Assembly: GCA_024809215.1 (NCBI GenBank)
Contig: JANUBW010000007.1
Span: 186,001-250,000 of the forward strand
DNA: 64,000 nucleotides
From: Niastella sp. OAS944
GTDB taxonomy: Bacteria > Bacteroidota > Bacteroidia > Chitinophagales > Chitinophagaceae
Direction of reading: 5' to 3'
The notes beneath the pieces are model-generated. The model saw only the letters and a program-made list of their open reading frames with translations, made no database searches and had not been told where the DNA came from. Both the position numbers and the translations under genes were made by a program. Of the stretch, positions 35,141-43,130 are shown in pieces. Numbering within the stretch: the stretch's first letter is position 1; the number at the start of each line of letters is the position of its first letter.

Positions 35141-35330
35141 CAGGCAATTGGCAATTGCTCTTACTTCGTATCTCCCCGCATTTCCTTTATTTCCCTTATT
35201 AACTTCCATCACCCTTTCACCCTTTTCAAAGCCATTTCCGCCATTTCAACCCTTTGGCAAGGCGGTACTTGTCATCTGGGAGCCTATTCCCTTGTCAACT
35301 CGTTATTTTGTTAACTCGTCAACTACACCT
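35141..35330. repeat. Repeat-rich gap with a four-octad run (35292-35323)
   Basis: After rnc the bases carry CAATTGGCAATTGC, several ATTTCC/CCCTT-like words, and GGGAGCCTA followed by four octads TTGTCAAC-type. The last part matches the copy upstream of mfd closely. Bases 35340-35583 hold nothing that I can assign, apart from the T9SS gene's likely leader. Confidence 0.65.
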
Positions 35331-35583
35331 ACCAACCCTTAAATAATTCCACCTATTGTAAAATTCTTCCATGTTTGGGAAAGTTTTGGTGTAGCCGGAC
35401 AAGGTTTCCTATTAGGAATAAATATTTTTTTGAGAATTTATTACACATTAAAATTCCTTTGATAATCATTTTATTGTAATGTGTTTGACCGGTTTCGGGT
35501 ATCGGCTTCTCCCAATGTTTTCCCCATGCCAGAAAAAACAGGTACGTGTATTGAAAACAATAAGCCATAAAACTGTTTATCCC

Positions 35584-36543
35584 ATGAAGTCCGTACTCTC
35601 CATCCTATTCACCCTGTCAATGGCTTTTGGCCTTAAGGCAAATATAATAACCGCCGCCGGCAATGGTAGCTGGACAACTCCCTCAACCTGGAGCCCGGCA
35701 AGGGTACCAGCAGATGGCGATACCGTCATAATTCCTCTCGGAGATTCTGTGGCATTAACTGACGATATTTCGCTTGATAAGGTAAGGTTAAGAGTACTCG
35801 GAAAATTTAATCTGACCAGTAATGCTAAACTAAGGTTAGATTACCGAAGTGTGGTAATTATAGAATCGGGAGGAAGATTAATAGGAAGTGGTGCCAACGA
35901 TCAGTTAAGAATTGATAACACCACCATCTTTAAAGGAAGCGACCCGGATGTTGTAGGATACGCTTATGCCGATGATGCAACCGGCGGTTTTATAAGTGGC
36001 ACCCTGCCCGTGGTATATGAAACATTTTATGTAACCGCGCAAGGCACAAACAATCAGATAAGCTGGAGCACCAGTAACGAGATCAACAATAATTCCTACG
36101 CAGTTGAAAAAAGTACCGATGCCCGCACCTGGAAACAAATTGCCACAGTAGCTGGTGCAAATAGTTCTTCTTTAGTTAACAAGTATAGTTATACCGATAA
36201 AGGTAGCAAAGATGCCGTAGTTTATTACCGCATACGTCAGGTAGATATGAATGGAACTGCCTTTTACTCTGCCATTCGTAGCCTGCGCAATAACGAAGCA
36301 GCTGCAGTAACAAATGTGTACGCTTCTTCAAACCAGACAGTGATCATTGATTTCAACAGCGATATAAAAGATAACGTTTCCATACAGTTGATAAACATGG
36401 GCGGACAGGTTATAGTGCGTAAAGAATTCAGTAAGGCTTCTTACCGGCTCACCGTAAATACGATGGGCGCCGGCTCTGGTGTGTATGTTGTACGAATTAG
36501 TGATAGCAAGGGTTGGAGCGAGGTTAAGACAATAATGTTGTAG
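35584..36543 (+). CDS. Secreted protein with G8-like region and T9SS type A sorting domain
   Basis: The 319-residue protein starts MKSVLSILFTLSMAFGLKA (signal peptide; ATG 35584 preferred to longer frames). A G8-like beta region follows to about 120 (GNGSWTTPSTWSPARVPADGDTVIIP), then a fibronectin-like stretch (NQISWSTSNEINNNSYAVEKSTD). The last 75 residues form a type A T9SS C-terminal domain (ISVQ-like VSIQLINMGGQVIVRKEF ... GSGVYVVRISDSKGWSEVKTIML). It is exported and cut or attached by the type IX secretion system. Its cargo function is unknown. A strong terminator follows at 36579. Confidence 0.85.
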   Translation: MKSVLSILFTLSMAFGLKANIITAAGNGSWTTPSTWSPARVPADGDTVIIPLGDSVALTDDISLDKVRLRVLGKFNLTSNAKLRLDYRSVVIIESGGRLIGSGANDQLRIDNTTIFKGSDPDVVGYAYADDATGGFISGTLPVVYETFYVTAQGTNNQISWSTSNEINNNSYAVEKSTDARTWKQIATVAGANSSSLVNKYSYTDKGSKDAVVYYRIRQVDMNGTAFYSAIRSLRNNEAAAVTNVYASSNQTVIIDFNSDIKDNVSIQLINMGGQVIVRKEFSKASYRLTVNTMGAGSGVYVVRISDSKGWSEVKTIML

Positions 36544-36578
36544 GTTTAAATGGTCCTCATATTAGGTAAACAATAATG

Positions 36579-36609
36579 GTTCCGCTGTATCTACAGTGGA
36601 ACTTTTTTT
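36579..36609 (+). terminator. Terminator of the T9SS cargo gene
   Basis: GTTCCGCTGTA pairs with TACAGTGGAAC with only one mismatch (36579-36602), followed by seven T. Confidence 0.85.
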
Positions 36610-36751
36610 ATTTATTAGGGTTATTTTTTAACGTAACCGGCGCAGTTACAATCTTTTCGATCTAACGGTCTGTTAGCGGTATGGGTTATTAGCGCTACTT
36701 GTATTATATTCACCGTGTTAAGTCAGTATCTTTAAAGCGAATTGCTTCGTC

Positions 36752-37357
36752 ATGTCGGCATTTAACCCGGAACGTCATATTACCAATGTAGACTACAAGA
36801 TAGTGGCTGCTTTGGAGAAAATATCTGAAGTGTTCAGGGTTTTGTTGTGGATGGAAGCGAAGGAGCATAAGCTGAGCCCCATACAAATGCAGCTGCTTAT
36901 TTTTATCAAATACCATAATGATGATAAGCAGCGCCGCATAGCCTCTATGGCCCGGGAGTTCAATATGACCAAGGCCACTATCAGCGATTCAATAAAAGTG
37001 CTGGAGCAAAAAGGTTTGATCAAGCGGGCTGATGATGTGTATGATTCGCGCAGCTTTAATTTTTCGCTTACCGATCAGGGAAGTAAGTTAACGGGCATGA
37101 TCGAAAACTTTACCCTTCCGCTCGATGGTGCTATTTCAACCATGTCGCCCGAAAAAAAAGAGCAATTACTTCTTTCAGTGCTTGAACTTGTACACCGGTT
37201 GAACAAAACAGGTATCATTTCTCCCCAACGCATGTGTTATAACTGCTACTATTACAATGGCGACAGGCAGCAAACGCATTATTGCAACCTTATGCAACAA
37301 GCGCTTGCCGTTGATGAATTACGGGTTGAATGTCCCGAGCATAAAATGGGACAATAG
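36752..37357 (+). CDS. MarR-type winged-helix regulator with a Cys-rich C-terminal tail
   Basis: Residues about 15-150 form a MarR-like domain (IQMQLLIFIKYHN, RRIASMAREFNMTKATISDSIKVLEQKGLIKR as the helix-turn-helix and DVYDSRSFNFSLTDQG as the wing). The last 45 residues carry CYNCYYY, HYCNLM and CPEH, four Cys plus His in a spacing that suggests a metal or Fe-S site. Ordinary MarR proteins are about 150 residues and lack this tail, so the 201-residue length is due to it. A redox or metal sensor is inferred. The target is unknown. Its stop codon lies inside the four-heptad run 37350-37384. Confidence 0.8.
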   Translation: MSAFNPERHITNVDYKIVAALEKISEVFRVLLWMEAKEHKLSPIQMQLLIFIKYHNDDKQRRIASMAREFNMTKATISDSIKVLEQKGLIKRADDVYDSRSFNFSLTDQGSKLTGMIENFTLPLDGAISTMSPEKKEQLLLSVLELVHRLNKTGIISPQRMCYNCYYYNGDRQQTHYCNLMQQALAVDELRVECPEHKMGQ

Positions 37358-37470
37358 ACAATAAGCAATGGGCAATTGACAATTGATTTCCCAAAGCTCA
37401 TCAGCCTGCCAAATAATCGAGCACTCCGAAGTTCGGCAACCCTTGCATATTGCTAATTGTCCATTGCCTA
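37350..37470. repeat. Inverted heptad repeat between convergent genes
   Basis: Left arm 37350-37384 holds five heptads of the type GRCAATW and is followed by GATTTCCC. Right arm 37443-37470 holds four heptads TTGYNNA. The arms are roughly complementary. The left arm covers the stop codon of the MarR gene and the right arm the stop codon of the epimerase gene. Confidence 0.75.
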
Positions 37471-37875
37471 TTGATTTTTTCTTTCCATACACAGTTCAAT
37501 CAACACCCCATTGGTGGTTTTGGGATGAAGAAAACAAACCAGTTTATTATCGGCGCCGGGTTTTGGTTTTTCGTTCAACAGAACAAAACCTTCTGCAGCA
37601 AGCCTTTTCATTTCGGCTTCTATATCGGCCACCTCAAAGGCTATGTGGTGAATACCCTCGCCTTTTTTATCAATGAACTTAGCTATAACCCCTTCAGCAT
37701 TACTGCTTTCAAGTAACTCTATTTTTGTATCGCCGGTTTTAAAAAAGGCGGTAGATACCTGCTCGCTTTCTACCTGTTCGGTTTTGTAACACGAAGTATT
37801 GAGTAGTTTTTCAAACAGGGGCACCGATTGCGCTAACTCGCGAACGGCGATTCCAATATGTTCAACTTTCAGCAT
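37468..37875 (-). CDS. mce: Methylmalonyl-CoA epimerase
   Basis: The 135-residue VOC-fold protein has the usual metal-binding sites: VEHIGIAV with His near the N-terminus, then GIHHIAFEVADIEAEM and VLIELCM, which includes the C-terminal Glu. It interconverts R and S methylmalonyl-CoA for B12-dependent propionate metabolism. A stand-alone B12-binding protein lies at 51608 and an enoyl-CoA hydratase at 50568, but no mutase large subunit is present. The C-terminal bases overlap the inverted heptad repeat. Confidence 0.92.
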   Translation of the reverse strand: MLKVEHIGIAVRELAQSVPLFEKLLNTSCYKTEQVESEQVSTAFFKTGDTKIELLESSNAEGVIAKFIDKKGEGIHHIAFEVADIEAEMKRLAAEGFVLLNEKPKPGADNKLVCFLHPKTTNGVLIELCMERKNQ

Positions 37876-37941
37876 AGCAGGGCGTTATATTATTGTAGTC
37901 AACAAAGTTAAGAGTAGTGACTTATAAAATACAGAGAATCA

Positions 37942-38146
37942 GTTGCAAGTTGCAGAGGTACAGGTTTCAGGTGCCGGTTACCCTACATAGATTTAGCTTT
38001 CACTTGTAACGTGAAACCTGCAACCTGTATTTGTATTTCCCCGGAACAGGCAACCGGTAACGGGTAACAGTTCCTTAAAATCCCAAAGCCTAACCTCTGA
38101 AACCTGCAACCTGTAACCTGCAACCTGTACCCCGAAACTTGAAACC
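37942..38146. repeat. Cluster of heptad runs with one TTGTATTTCCCC anchor
   Basis: GTTGCAN-type units start at 37942. TTGTATTTCCCC at 38031-38042 is followed by four heptads GNAACNG (38043-38070). Further (ACCTGYA)n units lie at 38095-38135. Right-to-left pairing between the first and last parts is possible. The whole gap between mce and iscS is repeat. Confidence 0.8.
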
Positions 38147-38163
38147 ACTTAATTTTGTATTCA

Positions 38164-39330
38164 ATGCTTAAGCTACCCATATATCTCGATCACAATGCCA
38201 CCACACCCTGCGACCCGCAGGTGATGGAGGTAATGATACCTTATTTTACCCAACTGTATGGTAATGCCGCCAGCCGCAGCCACTCCTTTGGCTGGCAGGC
38301 CGAAGAGGCGGTGGATTATGCCCGGGAGCAGCTGGCAAAACTGATAGGTGCCGAACCAAAGGAAATTATTTTTACCTCAGGCGCCACCGAAGGCGATAAC
38401 CTGGCTATAAAAGGTGTTTTTGAAATGTATGCCGTCAAAGGCAATCATATTATTACCTGTGTTACCGAACATAAGGCCGTGCTCGATACCTGTAAGCATA
38501 TTGAAAAACTGGGTGGGCAGGTTACTTATTTGCCGGTAAATAAAGAAGGGCTCATAGATCTGCAACAGCTCGAAGCTGCCATAACCCCCCGCACCATTCT
38601 TATAGCCATTATGTATGCGAATAATGAAACCGGCACTATTCAACCCGTAAAAGAAATTGGTGCCCTGGCTAAAAAGCATGGGGTATTGTTTTTTACCGAT
38701 GCTACCCAGGCGGTTGGTAAAATACCTGTTGATGTTATAAAAGACGATATTGACCTGCTTACCTGCAGCGCCCATAAAATGTATGGGCCCAAAGGCGTGG
38801 GTGCTTTATATGTAAGGCGAAAAAATCCCCGGGTAAGGTTAACTGCCCAGCTCGATGGGGGCGGTCATGAAAAAGGCATGCGTAGCGGAACATTGAATGT
38901 GCCAGGCATAGCTGGTTTTGGCAAAGCGGCCGATATATGCCGCCAGCAGTTGGAAACCGATGGCAAACGGATGAGCCAGTTGCGCAATAAATTAGAGAAA
39001 GCCCTGCTGCAACTGGATGGTACTTATTTGAACGGTAGTAAAACCAACCGGTTACCCCATGTGGCCAACATCTCATTTAACTTTGTAAATGGCGATGGGT
39101 TAATGATGGGGTTGAATAAAGAAGTGGCCTTATCATCGGGCGCGGCCTGTACCAGCGCTTCTATGGAGCCCAGTTATGTATTAAAAGCCCTGGGAGTAGC
39201 CGATAACCTGGCGTACAGTTCATTGCGCTTTTCAATTGGGCGTTATACCACTTCTGAAGAGATTGACTTTGTAATAGAGAAAGTTATGAAGGTTGTAGGA
39301 GAGTTGAGAGCAAGTCAAATAGCAAATTAG
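38164..39330 (+). CDS. iscS: Cysteine desulfurase
   Basis: The 388-residue PLP enzyme has YLDHNATTPCDP at the N-terminus, CSAHKMYGPKGVGALYVR with the Schiff-base Lys, and SSGAACTSASMEPSYVLKALG with the sulfur-accepting Cys. It supplies sulfur for iron-sulfur clusters and thiolated tRNA. It is followed by the IscA-type scaffold gene. Start is ATG at 38164, since a TTG at 38155 is less likely. The last codons and stop (CAAATAGCAAATTAG) run into the octad repeat 39330-39507. Confidence 0.95.
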   Translation: MLKLPIYLDHNATTPCDPQVMEVMIPYFTQLYGNAASRSHSFGWQAEEAVDYAREQLAKLIGAEPKEIIFTSGATEGDNLAIKGVFEMYAVKGNHIITCVTEHKAVLDTCKHIEKLGGQVTYLPVNKEGLIDLQQLEAAITPRTILIAIMYANNETGTIQPVKEIGALAKKHGVLFFTDATQAVGKIPVDVIKDDIDLLTCSAHKMYGPKGVGALYVRRKNPRVRLTAQLDGGGHEKGMRSGTLNVPGIAGFGKAADICRQQLETDGKRMSQLRNKLEKALLQLDGTYLNGSKTNRLPHVANISFNFVNGDGLMMGLNKEVALSSGAACTSASMEPSYVLKALGVADNLAYSSLRFSIGRYTTSEEIDFVIEKVMKVVGELRASQIAN

Positions 39331-39507
39331 CTAATGTGCTAATATGCCAATGTGCTAATGCTTTCATTCGGGTTCCCTAAGTAATAGGAAATTGATTAAT
39401 TTTAAACAATTGAGCCGCTTTAGTGTTATTATGCTAAGTCTGTTTATAAGCTAATTTTTAAAGTTCGCATTGATTATTAGCATATTAGCCCATTATCAAA
39501 TTAGCAA
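39330..39507. repeat. Inverted four-octad repeat filling the iscS-iscA gap
   Basis: Left arm 39330-39361: four octads GCTAATRT-type beginning at the iscS stop codon. Right arm 39476-39507: four octads ATTAGCMN, ending 3 bases before the iscA ATG. The arms are reverse complements apart from a few bases. The 114-base loop has no open frame of note. Confidence 0.85.
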
Positions 39508-39510
39508 ATT

Positions 39511-39843
39511 ATGATTTACGTCAGCGATAAAGCAAAAGAAAAAGTATTGAACCTGATGCAGGAACAATCTCATTCACCTGAAGCCGGTTATTTTTTACGG
39601 GTATCGGTGGTAGGCGGCGGCTGTTCGGGCCTTAGCTATAAAATGGATTTTGACAACGAATCCAAAAAGGGCGACCAGGTTTTTGAAGACAACGGCATTA
39701 AAGTGGTTACCGACCTAAAAAGCTTTTTGTACCTGGTAAACACCACCCTCGAATTTTCAGAAGGGCTGAATGGTAAAGGGTTCTATTTTAATAACCCCAA
39801 TGCCAGCCGCACCTGCGCCTGTGGCGAAAGTTTCTCTGTGTAA
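39511..39843 (+). CDS. iscA: Iron-sulfur cluster assembly accessory protein (IscA/SufA type)
   Basis: The 110-residue A-type protein has the three cluster-binding Cys: GGCSGLSYKMDF and the C-terminal CACGESF. It delivers iron-sulfur clusters to targets. It follows iscS in the same direction across a repeat-filled gap of 180 bases. The gene could be sufA or iscA; the neighbour is IscS, so iscA is the better label. A terminator follows at 39866. Confidence 0.93.
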   Translation: MIYVSDKAKEKVLNLMQEQSHSPEAGYFLRVSVVGGGCSGLSYKMDFDNESKKGDQVFEDNGIKVVTDLKSFLYLVNTTLEFSEGLNGKGFYFNNPNASRTCACGESFSV

Positions 39844-39865
39844 ATAATAAGTATAAAATATTGTG

Positions 39866-39895
39866 AGCCCCTTCCGGTTTCGGGAGGGGCTTTTT
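39866..39895 (+). terminator. Terminator of iscA
   Basis: AGCCCCTTCC and GGGAGGGGCT pair (39866-39891), followed by TTTT. A clear GC stem. Confidence 0.8.
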
Positions 39896-39968
39896 CGTGT
39901 TTGTACCGTACCAGGTTAACCTTAAGAACATACGTACTATGTGCTAAAGCAGTACCATCTCCGTGTTT

Positions 39969-40012
39969 AACACGGACTTGGTACGGAGATGGTACGGACT
40001 TGGTACGGACTT
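39969..40012. repeat. Four 11-bp units (GGTACGGACTT)
   Basis: Three full units GGTACGGACTT or GGTACGGAGAT are preceded by a degenerate fourth (AACACGGACTT). Upstream CCATCTCCGTG (39956-39966) mirrors CACGGAGATGG-like bases, so a partial inverted arm exists. Confidence 0.75.
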
Positions 40013-40119
40013 GATATAAAGTTGGGGTTAATAAAGTACGGCTCAAACCTTAAGGAATGTGCCTGGGTTTGAACCGAAGTAGATGAGAAAGGCAGGTGGT
40101 GAAATTGAAATTCCCGGCA

Positions 40120-40166
40120 GGGAAATACAGCTGAAAGCCTAAAGCTGAAGGCTGAAAGCAAATACA
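40120..40166. repeat. Four heptads enclosed by two AAATACA anchors
   Basis: GGGAAATACA (40120-40129), four heptads of GCTGAAA type (40130-40157), then GCAAATACA (40158-40166). Bases 40020-40110 and 40170-40280 show no gene. The rest of the 640-base gap before gldF holds only a second terminator-like hairpin. Confidence 0.8.
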
Positions 40167-40282
40167 GTTGCCAGCTTTTGGCGAAAACCGGAACGCTGAA
40201 TTATGAGCCTGGTGAAATTAATAGGCGCTGTGCATTGGCTCCTTTAGGGGTAGGGGTGTAGGGTAGGCCTTAAAAATAAAAA

Positions 40283-40308
40283 TCCCCCGTTTTATCGGAG
40301 GACTTTTT
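40283..40308 (+). terminator. Weak orphan terminator before gldF
   Basis: TCCcccG pairs with CGGagGA round TTTTAT (40283-40302), followed by a C and TTTTT. It lies 180 bases before gldF and far after iscA, so the transcript it ends is unclear. Confidence 0.45.
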
Positions 40309-40485
40309 ATGCAGTAGGTTTCGGCTATTTTATGATTGAACAGAAATAAATAGACTTGAACCGGTTGTGATCTTTTTCATAGATAATTGGTAAAGTGTTG
40401 ATGCAATATAATAAAAAGGCCGACAAACGCGTCATATAGCGGCATCTTTTATTTGCATATACTTATAATCACTTATTTTCGCCCC

Positions 40486-41211
40486 ATGTGGTCTGTTTGT
40501 AAAAAAGAATTCCGGCAGTTTTTCAGCAGCCTGACCGGCTACATTGCCATCGTCGTATTTCTTTTATTAAATGGTTTATTTCTTTTTGTATTTCCCGATA
40601 CCAATATCCTTGACTTCGGTTATGCCACCCTGGAAAAATTCTTTGAGCTGGCCCCCTGGATATTGTTATTGCTTATTCCTGCTATCACCATGCGCAGTTT
40701 TGCCGACGAATTTAAAGGCGGCACGTTCGAAATATTACAAACCAAGCCGCTTAGCCGCTGGCAACTGGTTTCGGGTAAGTATTTCGGTTCGTTGGGCGTG
40801 GTGCTCATTGCATTGGTTCCCACCATCATATACCCCATTAGCATAAGCCAGCTGGCAGCAGCAGGCGGCGGTATCGATATGGGCGGAACCCTTGGTTCGT
40901 ACATAGGCCTTATTTTTTTGGCTGGTGTATTTGTGGCCATAGGCATTGCCTGCAGCAGCCTAACCAATAATGCGGTAGTAGCATTTATAGCCGGCGCCTT
41001 CCTTTGTTTTGTATTGTACAGTGGGTTTAATGCCGTAAGCCGAATTCCGGCGCTGCAATCGGGGGCCGATTATTATATCGAAATGCTGGGCATCGATTTC
41101 CATTACCGCAGTGTAAGCCGGGGTGTGGTAGATAGCCGCGACCTGATGTATTTTCTCAGCATCACCCTTTTCTTTTTAATTGTTACCAACCGCAATTTGT
41201 TGAAACGATAA
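40486..41211 (+). CDS. gldF: Gliding-motility ABC transporter permease GldF
   Basis: The 241-residue protein has about six membrane segments and the ABC-2 type layout: ELAPWILLLLIPAITMRSFADEFKGGTFEILQTKPLSRWQLVSGKYFGSL is a hallmark of this group. In Flavobacterium, GldA, GldF and GldG are linked to gliding and type IX secretion. The ATPase GldA is not in the window. gldG follows after 15 bases. ATG at 40486 (MWSVCKKEFRQFF) matches the family start. Confidence 0.92.
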   Translation: MWSVCKKEFRQFFSSLTGYIAIVVFLLLNGLFLFVFPDTNILDFGYATLEKFFELAPWILLLLIPAITMRSFADEFKGGTFEILQTKPLSRWQLVSGKYFGSLGVVLIALVPTIIYPISISQLAAAGGGIDMGGTLGSYIGLIFLAGVFVAIGIACSSLTNNAVVAFIAGAFLCFVLYSGFNAVSRIPALQSGADYYIEMLGIDFHYRSVSRGVVDSRDLMYFLSITLFFLIVTNRNLLKR

Positions 41212-41226
41212 TCCTGGAAAAACACC

Positions 41227-42936
41227 ATGAACAAAATTCTGGCTTCAAAACTATGGTGGCTGTTTTTGCTGATCGTACTCGTAGGCTTTAACTACCTGGC
41301 ATCAGTAGTGCATACCCGTATTGACCTTACGCAGGAAAAAAGATATACCCTTTCGCCTGCTACCAAAAAATTAATAAAAGGCCTACACGATAAAGTTACC
41401 GTCACCGTATTCCTTAGTGGCGATATGCCGGCCGGCTTTAAAAAACTCAGCAACAGCACCAAGGAAATGCTGCAGGAGTTTAAAGAACTGGGTGGCAGCA
41501 ATATTCAGTTCAAATTCGAAAAACCAGGCGAGGGACTAAGCGATACAGCCAAAGAAAAAATGCAATTGCATTTAGATAGCCTGGGGCTTAAGCCCACCAA
41601 CATAAAAGTGCAGGCAAAGGCGGGCGAGGCCCAGGAAGAACGTTTGGTTTATCCCGGGGCGCTTGTTAAATACAGAGATCGTGAAGTGGCCATAGACCTG
41701 TTGCAGGGACAGGATATGATGGGTGGTATTCAATCGCTGAATAATGCCGAAGCATTACTGGAATATAAAATGGCCCGTTCAATTCAAAAGATCACGGCCG
41801 ATACCGTACCCGCCATTGGTTACCTGGTTACTAGTGAAAATCAGCTTAACTATAATGTATTCGATCTGGTCGATCGTACCCTTAGGCAGGAATACCGCTT
41901 TGGTTTTGTACCTATTGACAGTGTGCCGGTAATACCAACCGTTTTTGATGCGCTGGTAATTGTAAAACCTATTACGCCGTTCACTGAAAAACAAAAGCTG
42001 AAAATAGATCAGTATGTAATGCAGGGTGGAAAAGTATTTTGGCTTATTGATAAATTATATGCCGAAATGGACAGCCTGATGCGCTCCCACAGCGATTTTG
42101 TTGCCTACGACCGCAACCTCAACATCGATGATCTGTTGTTCAAATACGGCGTTCGTATTAATGGCGATCTGCTGCAGGACCTGCAATGCGATAAAATACC
42201 GCTGGTAGTGGGTAATTATGGCAGCCAGCCGCAAATGCAACTGATGCCCTGGCCTTACTTCCCCACATTATCATCGTATTCGAACCACCCAATTGCAAAG
42301 AACCTCGATAATGTATTGTCGATCTTCCCAAATTCATTAGATACTATAAAGAACAACATCAGGAAAACAGTGCTGCTGGCCAGTTCAGAACGAAGCCGCA
42401 CGCTCAGCACCCCGGCCATTGTAAGCTTAAACAGTATTAAAACAGAAGAAGACAAAAAGACCTTTAACCAGCCCTTTGTTCCGGTGGCGGTATTGCTCGA
42501 AGGCCGCTTTACATCTCTGTATACCAACCGCTTGTCGACCGGCATGTTAGATACGCTGGCCGGTATGTATAAACAGCCTTTCAGGGCGGCAACAGAAAAA
42601 GAAAGCAAAATGATCGTTGTTTCTGATGCCGATATTGTAACCAATGTTGTTACCGCCAAAGAAGGGCCGCTGCCTATGGGTTACAACCAGTTCACCAATT
42701 ATCAGTACGCCAATAAAGATTTCTTTCTCAACTGTATACAATACCTTACCGATTCATCGGGCATTTTAGAGACCCGCTCAAAGGATTTCACCCTGCGCCT
42801 GCTCGATCCGCAGAAAACGGAGGAAGACCGCGTGCAATGGCAATTGCTGAGTATAGGCTTACCTGTGGTACTGGTGTTAGTTTTCGGTGTTATTTATCAA
42901 GCTATTAGAAAAAGAAAATATCAGGGGAAGAAGTAG
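41227..42936 (+). CDS. gldG: Gliding-motility ABC transporter auxiliary protein GldG
   Basis: The 569-residue protein has one N-terminal membrane helix (LWWLFLLIVLVGFNYLAS), a large periplasmic region of the GldG/IFT52-like type (VTVTVFLSGDMPAGFKKLSNST, PAIGYLVTSENQLNYNVFDLVDRTL, ALVIVKPITPFTEKQKLKIDQYVMQGGKVFWLID) and a C-terminal helix with a basic tail. It partners GldF. The stop codon is the first base group of the four-heptad repeat at 42936. Confidence 0.92.
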   Translation: MNKILASKLWWLFLLIVLVGFNYLASVVHTRIDLTQEKRYTLSPATKKLIKGLHDKVTVTVFLSGDMPAGFKKLSNSTKEMLQEFKELGGSNIQFKFEKPGEGLSDTAKEKMQLHLDSLGLKPTNIKVQAKAGEAQEERLVYPGALVKYRDREVAIDLLQGQDMMGGIQSLNNAEALLEYKMARSIQKITADTVPAIGYLVTSENQLNYNVFDLVDRTLRQEYRFGFVPIDSVPVIPTVFDALVIVKPITPFTEKQKLKIDQYVMQGGKVFWLIDKLYAEMDSLMRSHSDFVAYDRNLNIDDLLFKYGVRINGDLLQDLQCDKIPLVVGNYGSQPQMQLMPWPYFPTLSSYSNHPIAKNLDNVLSIFPNSLDTIKNNIRKTVLLASSERSRTLSTPAIVSLNSIKTEEDKKTFNQPFVPVAVLLEGRFTSLYTNRLSTGMLDTLAGMYKQPFRAATEKESKMIVVSDADIVTNVVTAKEGPLPMGYNQFTNYQYANKDFFLNCIQYLTDSSGILETRSKDFTLRLLDPQKTEEDRVQWQLLSIGLPVVLVLVFGVIYQAIRKRKYQGKK

Positions 42937-43043
42937 TTACCGGTTACCAGTTTCCGGTTTCCGGGCCTTGAAGTTTCAGATTTTTGACTATTAATCGGCC
43001 TTCTGCACCGGCGCCTGGCAACCGGCACCCGGTAACTGGAACC
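42936..43043. repeat. Inverted four-heptad repeat beginning at the gldG stop codon
   Basis: Left arm 42936-42963 is four heptads GTTWCCR. Right arm 43016-43043 is four heptads YGGYAMC. The arms pair; the loop is about 52 bases and resembles the one at 1203-1244 (both contain a TTTCAG word). Confidence 0.85.
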
Positions 43044-43104
43044 TGCTACGGATGCTTAGAAGCAGAGCGACACAATCCATCAGCCAGTAATCCTAAACTA
43101 GCCT

Positions 43105-43112
43105 TATCTTTG
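43105..43112 (+). promoter_or_regulatory. -7 box TATCTTTG of the TerC gene
   Basis: TATCTTTG matches TAnnTTTG; the ATG at 43131 is 18 bases downstream. No TTG was found at the expected distance upstream. Confidence 0.45.
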
Positions 43113-43130
43113 CCGACCATTTAATTAAGC

